Origin: Halarchaeoplasma sp046498385
GTDB lineage: Archaea > Thermoplasmatota > Thermoplasmata > Halarchaeoplasmatales > Halarchaeoplasmataceae
DNA length: 6,547 nucleotides
Assembly (NCBI GenBank): GCA_046498385.1
Contig: JAWOAU010000055.1
Span: 1 to 6,547 of the forward strand
Direction: 5' to 3'
This document shows positions 4,758 through 6,547 of the stretch, piece after piece (position 1 is the first letter of the stretch; every line of letters begins with the position of its first letter). The position numbers and the translations under genes are program-made. The notes under the pieces were generated by a model. The model was not told the origin of the DNA. It ran no database searches and saw only the letters and a list, made by a program, of their open reading frames with translations.

Positions 4758-5972
4758 TCCCACCAGATCGGTAACGTCCATCACTGCCAATAGCTCGGAA
4801 TCTACTTCGCTCTTATCCGGAACGAAGATGAATCGTTTCTTTGCTTCTATTTTAGATAACACTTCCTCAGCTCTAGCGATATCTCTACCACTAACATTCT
4901 TTTTCCATTTCACTTCGCCGACGATCTCCGGCTTTTTGAACTTCAACAAACAAACATCTACGTCATCATCGGGAGTTTCTATCACCGCTTCGGCCAACCC
5001 GTGTTTTTTTGCTAGAAATTCGCGGATCACATCCTCCATAAGAACAGAAAATACTTCGGTGATCAATCTATCCAATTCTTCTCCGGAAGGTTCACGCTCC
5101 GAGATGTTGTAATGTTCGTCCCCGTAGTAATAAAGATGTACCAGATGAGAAGGGTGGCCATATCTGTATCTGTTCTTGTTATACACCTTCGTCTTCTTCA
5201 AAATGCCTAATTCCACCATATTGGCCAGGTACTGCTGCACCAAGCTGGGATCATTCTTGTCTATCAATCGATGAGAGAACAGATAATCCGCTATTCGCCC
5301 CGAAACCACATGACCGGTGGCGACCGCCCTCAGAACACCTTCATAGATGGCAGATAGATGTCGTTCCTCCTCCAGAAATATCTCACCTACCAAGGCTGGT
5401 ATGGTCTTTAAAGAACCGGAAAGAACTTCTCGCAGTATATCTCTAGCATCCCCTTTGCCCATATAATCGATGGTGATAGGTTCTCTAAGGACCAGGGCCA
5501 ACTCCATAAGTTCTTTCTTTCCTTGGACATCTAATCCATTGAGAATGTCTGAAAGCTCTATCAACGGTACAGATACTTCTGCAAACAAACCCATAAGAGG
5601 AGAACGTTCATCCAGCAACTTTTTTGAAAGATACAACGTGGAAGAGACCAGTATGAGCCTACCACTTTTCTTCATGCTGTGCAATAGATCGAAAAGATCG
5701 TCTCCCAAACGGTGAAACTCGTCAACAACCACGGTTTTTCCGTTTGACAGTTCCAATTGTAACACTTCGGTGAAGGTATCGTAAACCATGCTCTTCATCT
5801 GTCCGTCTCCCCCGGTCAATATGCTCCTATCTCTCTTTACAAAAAAATACCGATCATGGGGGACGAACTCCCTGATCAAAAAGGTCTTCCCTGTCTTCCT
5901 TCGACCATATACAAGGGTCCACTTGGACATACCGGCTATTCTCCCCACCAACTCGGGTCTGTCGATAATCAT
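4746..5972 (-). CDS. Archaeal P-loop ATPase with winged helix and C-terminal PD-(D/E)XK-like domain
   Basis: A 408-residue protein of the archaeal ATPase family (PF01637/COG1672 type, often with a DUF234-like tail). Walker A is GRRKTGKT (23-30) within LVYGRRKTGKTFLIREF. Walker B is VVVDEF (81-86), and a sensor-1-like strand is LILVSST (106-112). A winged helix lies around 206-272. The tail has a nuclease-fold pattern: E313, D339 in DDDVDV, then GEVKWKK with E353 and K355, matching the E...D...ExK layout of PD-(D/E)XK enzymes. The motif residues are present, so nuclease activity is possible, though many relatives are uncharacterised. The start at 5972 is close behind the AT-rich box at 5996-6004, suggesting a leaderless mRNA. 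It is divergent from the ATPase gene at 6291. Its cellular role in this family is not firmly known. Confidence 0.85.
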   Translation of the reverse strand: MIIDRPELVGRIAGMSKWTLVYGRRKTGKTFLIREFVPHDRYFFVKRDRSILTGGDGQMKSMVYDTFTEVLQLELSNGKTVVVDEFHRLGDDLFDLLHSMKKSGRLILVSSTLYLSKKLLDERSPLMGLFAEVSVPLIELSDILNGLDVQGKKELMELALVLREPITIDYMGKGDARDILREVLSGSLKTIPALVGEIFLEEERHLSAIYEGVLRAVATGHVVSGRIADYLFSHRLIDKNDPSLVQQYLANMVELGILKKTKVYNKNRYRYGHPSHLVHLYYYGDEHYNISEREPSGEELDRLITEVFSVLMEDVIREFLAKKHGLAEAVIETPDDDVDVCLLKFKKPEIVGEVKWKKNVSGRDIARAEEVLSKIEAKKRFIFVPDKSEVDSELLAVMDVTDLVGSVH

Positions 5973-5995
5973 GATTAGTATAATTGCAGTTATTG

Positions 5996-6004
5996 TTTAA
6001 AAAA
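5996..6004 (-). promoter_or_regulatory. TATA-like element of the minus-strand ATPase gene
   Basis: TTTTTTAAA on the minus strand is centred about 28 bases before the ATG at 5972, preceded by an A-rich BRE-like stretch. The distance predicts a transcript starting within a few bases of the start codon. Confidence 0.4.
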
Positions 6005-6044
6005 CTTTTGTTTTAATCCCTCCGATCCATTTCGCAAAACTACA

Positions 6045-6086
6045 GTTACACTCCGTCAAATTGTAACATCCGACTCAATAGTTACA
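6045..6086. repeat. Three iterated GTTACA/TGTAAC hexamers
   Basis: GTTACA at 6045-6050, its complement TGTAAC at 6062-6067 and GTTACA at 6081-6086 have alternating orientation and centres 17 and 19 bases apart. The last two form an inverted repeat with a 13-base spacer. They lie about 75-115 bases upstream of the minus-strand ATPase start and resemble an array of regulator half-sites. Confidence 0.35.
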
Positions 6087-6099
6087 TACTGATCAGTAT
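6086..6099. promoter_or_regulatory. 14-base perfect palindrome, operator candidate
   Basis: ATACTGATCAGTAT is identical to its own reverse complement. It lies in non-coding DNA between two divergent ATPase genes and directly abuts the last GTTACA hexamer. A homodimeric regulator site is the simplest explanation. The ligand is unknown. Confidence 0.4.
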
Positions 6100-6233
6100 A
6101 CTCTACCCTTAAGGATTAACAAGATTTTGACCCAAGAACCCGTCCGAAGACCGGTCGGAGGTCATCCGTAATATAGTGTGTTATTTTATGGGAACACCGT
6201 AAAACATTGATAACCTTTATAACGATGATAAAG

Positions 6234-6240
6234 TTTATAA
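6234..6240 (+). promoter_or_regulatory. TATA box of the rightward ATPase gene
   Basis: TTTATAA is preceded by purines (BRE-like GATAAAG) and followed by a predicted start at about 6260-6265, giving a leader of about 30 bases. A second identical TTTATAA at 6216-6222 could drive an alternative start about 18 bases earlier. Confidence 0.5.
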
Positions 6241-6252
6241 TACCGGGAAGCG

Positions 6253-6276
6253 ATGGTAATACCCGAAAGTTACCAT
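6253..6276 (+). repeat. Inverted repeat at the start of the ATPase leader
   Basis: ATGGTAA (6253-6259) and TTACCAT (6270-6276) are perfect complements around a 10-base loop. The repeat straddles the predicted transcription start and ends just before the ribosome binding site, so it could be an operator or a leader hairpin affecting translation. Confidence 0.4.
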
Positions 6277-6282
6277 AAGAAA

Positions 6283-6287
6283 GTGAT
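6283..6287 (+). promoter_or_regulatory. Ribosome binding site deciding the start at 6291
   Basis: GTGAT, 3 bases before the ATG, matches part of the complement (AGGAGGTGAT) of the archaeal 16S 3' end. It supports the start at 6291. This gene is the only one in the window with a clear leader, unlike its apparently leaderless neighbours. Confidence 0.4.
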
Positions 6288-6290
6288 GAG

Positions 6291-6547
6291 ATGAAATTCA
6301 AAACCGACCCGTTCTATCTCTACCCCATAAAAGAGTCGTTGATCGACACATTGTTAATAGATAGAGAAAAAGAATGCCAGATGATAAAGGCGATCTTAGA
6401 AACGGACTTCAAAGAGATATGTCCGCTGATCGGAGGTATCGGCACCGGTAAAAGCAGTACCGCCATATACACATATCGTGAAGCGAAAAAACTGGATAAA
6501 AATGTTAAATTGATCAACGGGTTGGACGATTTTGAGGATCTCGTGGA
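6291..6547 (+). CDS. N-terminal part of a P-loop (AAA-type) ATPase, 3' end outside window
   Basis: 85 complete codons are visible, and the frame stays open to the window end. After the N-terminal segment DPFYLYPIKESLIDTLLIDR, common just before the nucleotide-binding core in Orc/STAND-like AAA ATPases, comes a helix. Walker A follows as GGIGTGKS (48-55). Walker B and later motifs lie beyond the window. The start is set by the GTGAT ribosome binding site and the TATA boxes upstream. It is divergent from the nuclease-tailed ATPase and belongs to a different subfamily, because it has a pre-Walker extension of about 45 residues instead of about 20. It may be related to the ATPase whose C-terminus opens the window, but no overlapping region is visible to compare. 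Confidence 0.75.
   Translation, partial: MKFKTDPFYLYPIKESLIDTLLIDREKECQMIKAILETDFKEICPLIGGIGTGKSSTAIYTYREAKKLDKNVKLINGLDDFEDLV

Larger units (their letters stand above)
6001..6290. other. Divergent intergenic regulatory region without genes
   Basis: This lies between the two divergent ATPase genes. It contains three copies of GTTACA/TGTAAC (6045-6050, 6062-6067, 6081-6086), a 14-base perfect palindrome (6086-6099), a GC-rich foldable patch (6128-6164), two TATA boxes for the rightward gene and an inverted repeat in its leader (6253-6276). The only open frame of note, on the minus strand at 6116-6301, overlaps these elements, has no supporting signals and is not called. Confidence 0.5.

Noticed and set aside
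6283..6289. GTGATGA as a box C of a C/D-box small RNA
   Set aside because: No box D or internal C'/D' pair was found at the right distance. The match is better explained as the ribosome binding site of the ATPase gene.
6116..6301. 61-residue minus-strand frame in the divergent intergenic region
   Set aside because: It overlaps TATA boxes, the leader hairpin and the start of the rightward ATPase, with no ribosome binding site or recognisable domain.
1..6547. CRISPR array, tRNA, rRNA, transposase or integrase
   Set aside because: I looked for spaced repeats, cloverleaf patterns, terminal inverted repeats and DDE or tyrosine recombinase motifs, and found none.

Overview
The window looks like archaeal accessory DNA. 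The evidence is a SpoVT/AbrB-PIN toxin-antitoxin pair, an archaeal-type P-loop ATPase with a nuclease-fold tail, TATA boxes about 25 bases before several start codons with almost no leader, and one start preceded by a GTGAT match to the archaeal anti-Shine-Dalgarno. The leaderless starts would suit Thermoplasmatota or a relative, but that placement is a guess. Most of the DNA is AT-rich. A short patch near 1600-1820 is visibly GC-richer.

Layout from left to right. The window opens inside the 3' end of a plus-strand gene, probably an AAA/Orc-like ATPase with a C-terminal winged helix (3-449). Convergent to it is an unrecognised multi-pass membrane protein (523-1533, minus). Next, also on the minus strand, is a decayed 3' fragment of thyX, the flavin-dependent thymidylate synthase (about 1605-1818), with a one-base frameshift. 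Directly upstream of it are two overlapping minus-strand genes that form a likely two-gene module: a double winged-helix regulator (2638-3534) followed by a nucleotidyltransferase-fold protein (1838-2641), joined by an ATGA overlap.

The wHTH gene diverges from an AbrB antitoxin (3677-3940) and its PIN-domain toxin (3947-4333). A small orphan ORF (4468-4689, plus) follows. It converges on a 408-residue archaeal ATPase with a PD-(D/E)XK-like C-terminal domain (4746-5972, minus). A 318-base divergent intergenic region, rich in inverted repeats, leads to the N-terminus of a second P-loop ATPase (6291 onward, cut by the window end).

Taken together, this is an island of a PIN toxin-antitoxin pair, a regulator/nucleotidyltransferase pair and stand-alone ATPases built around a gene relic. 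Such regions behave like a defence, stress or mobile-element niche. No transposase, integrase, CRISPR array or RNA gene was seen. The best leads are the thyX relic with its composition break, the coupled wHTH-nucleotidyltransferase pair, and several palindromic operator candidates placed on predicted promoters.
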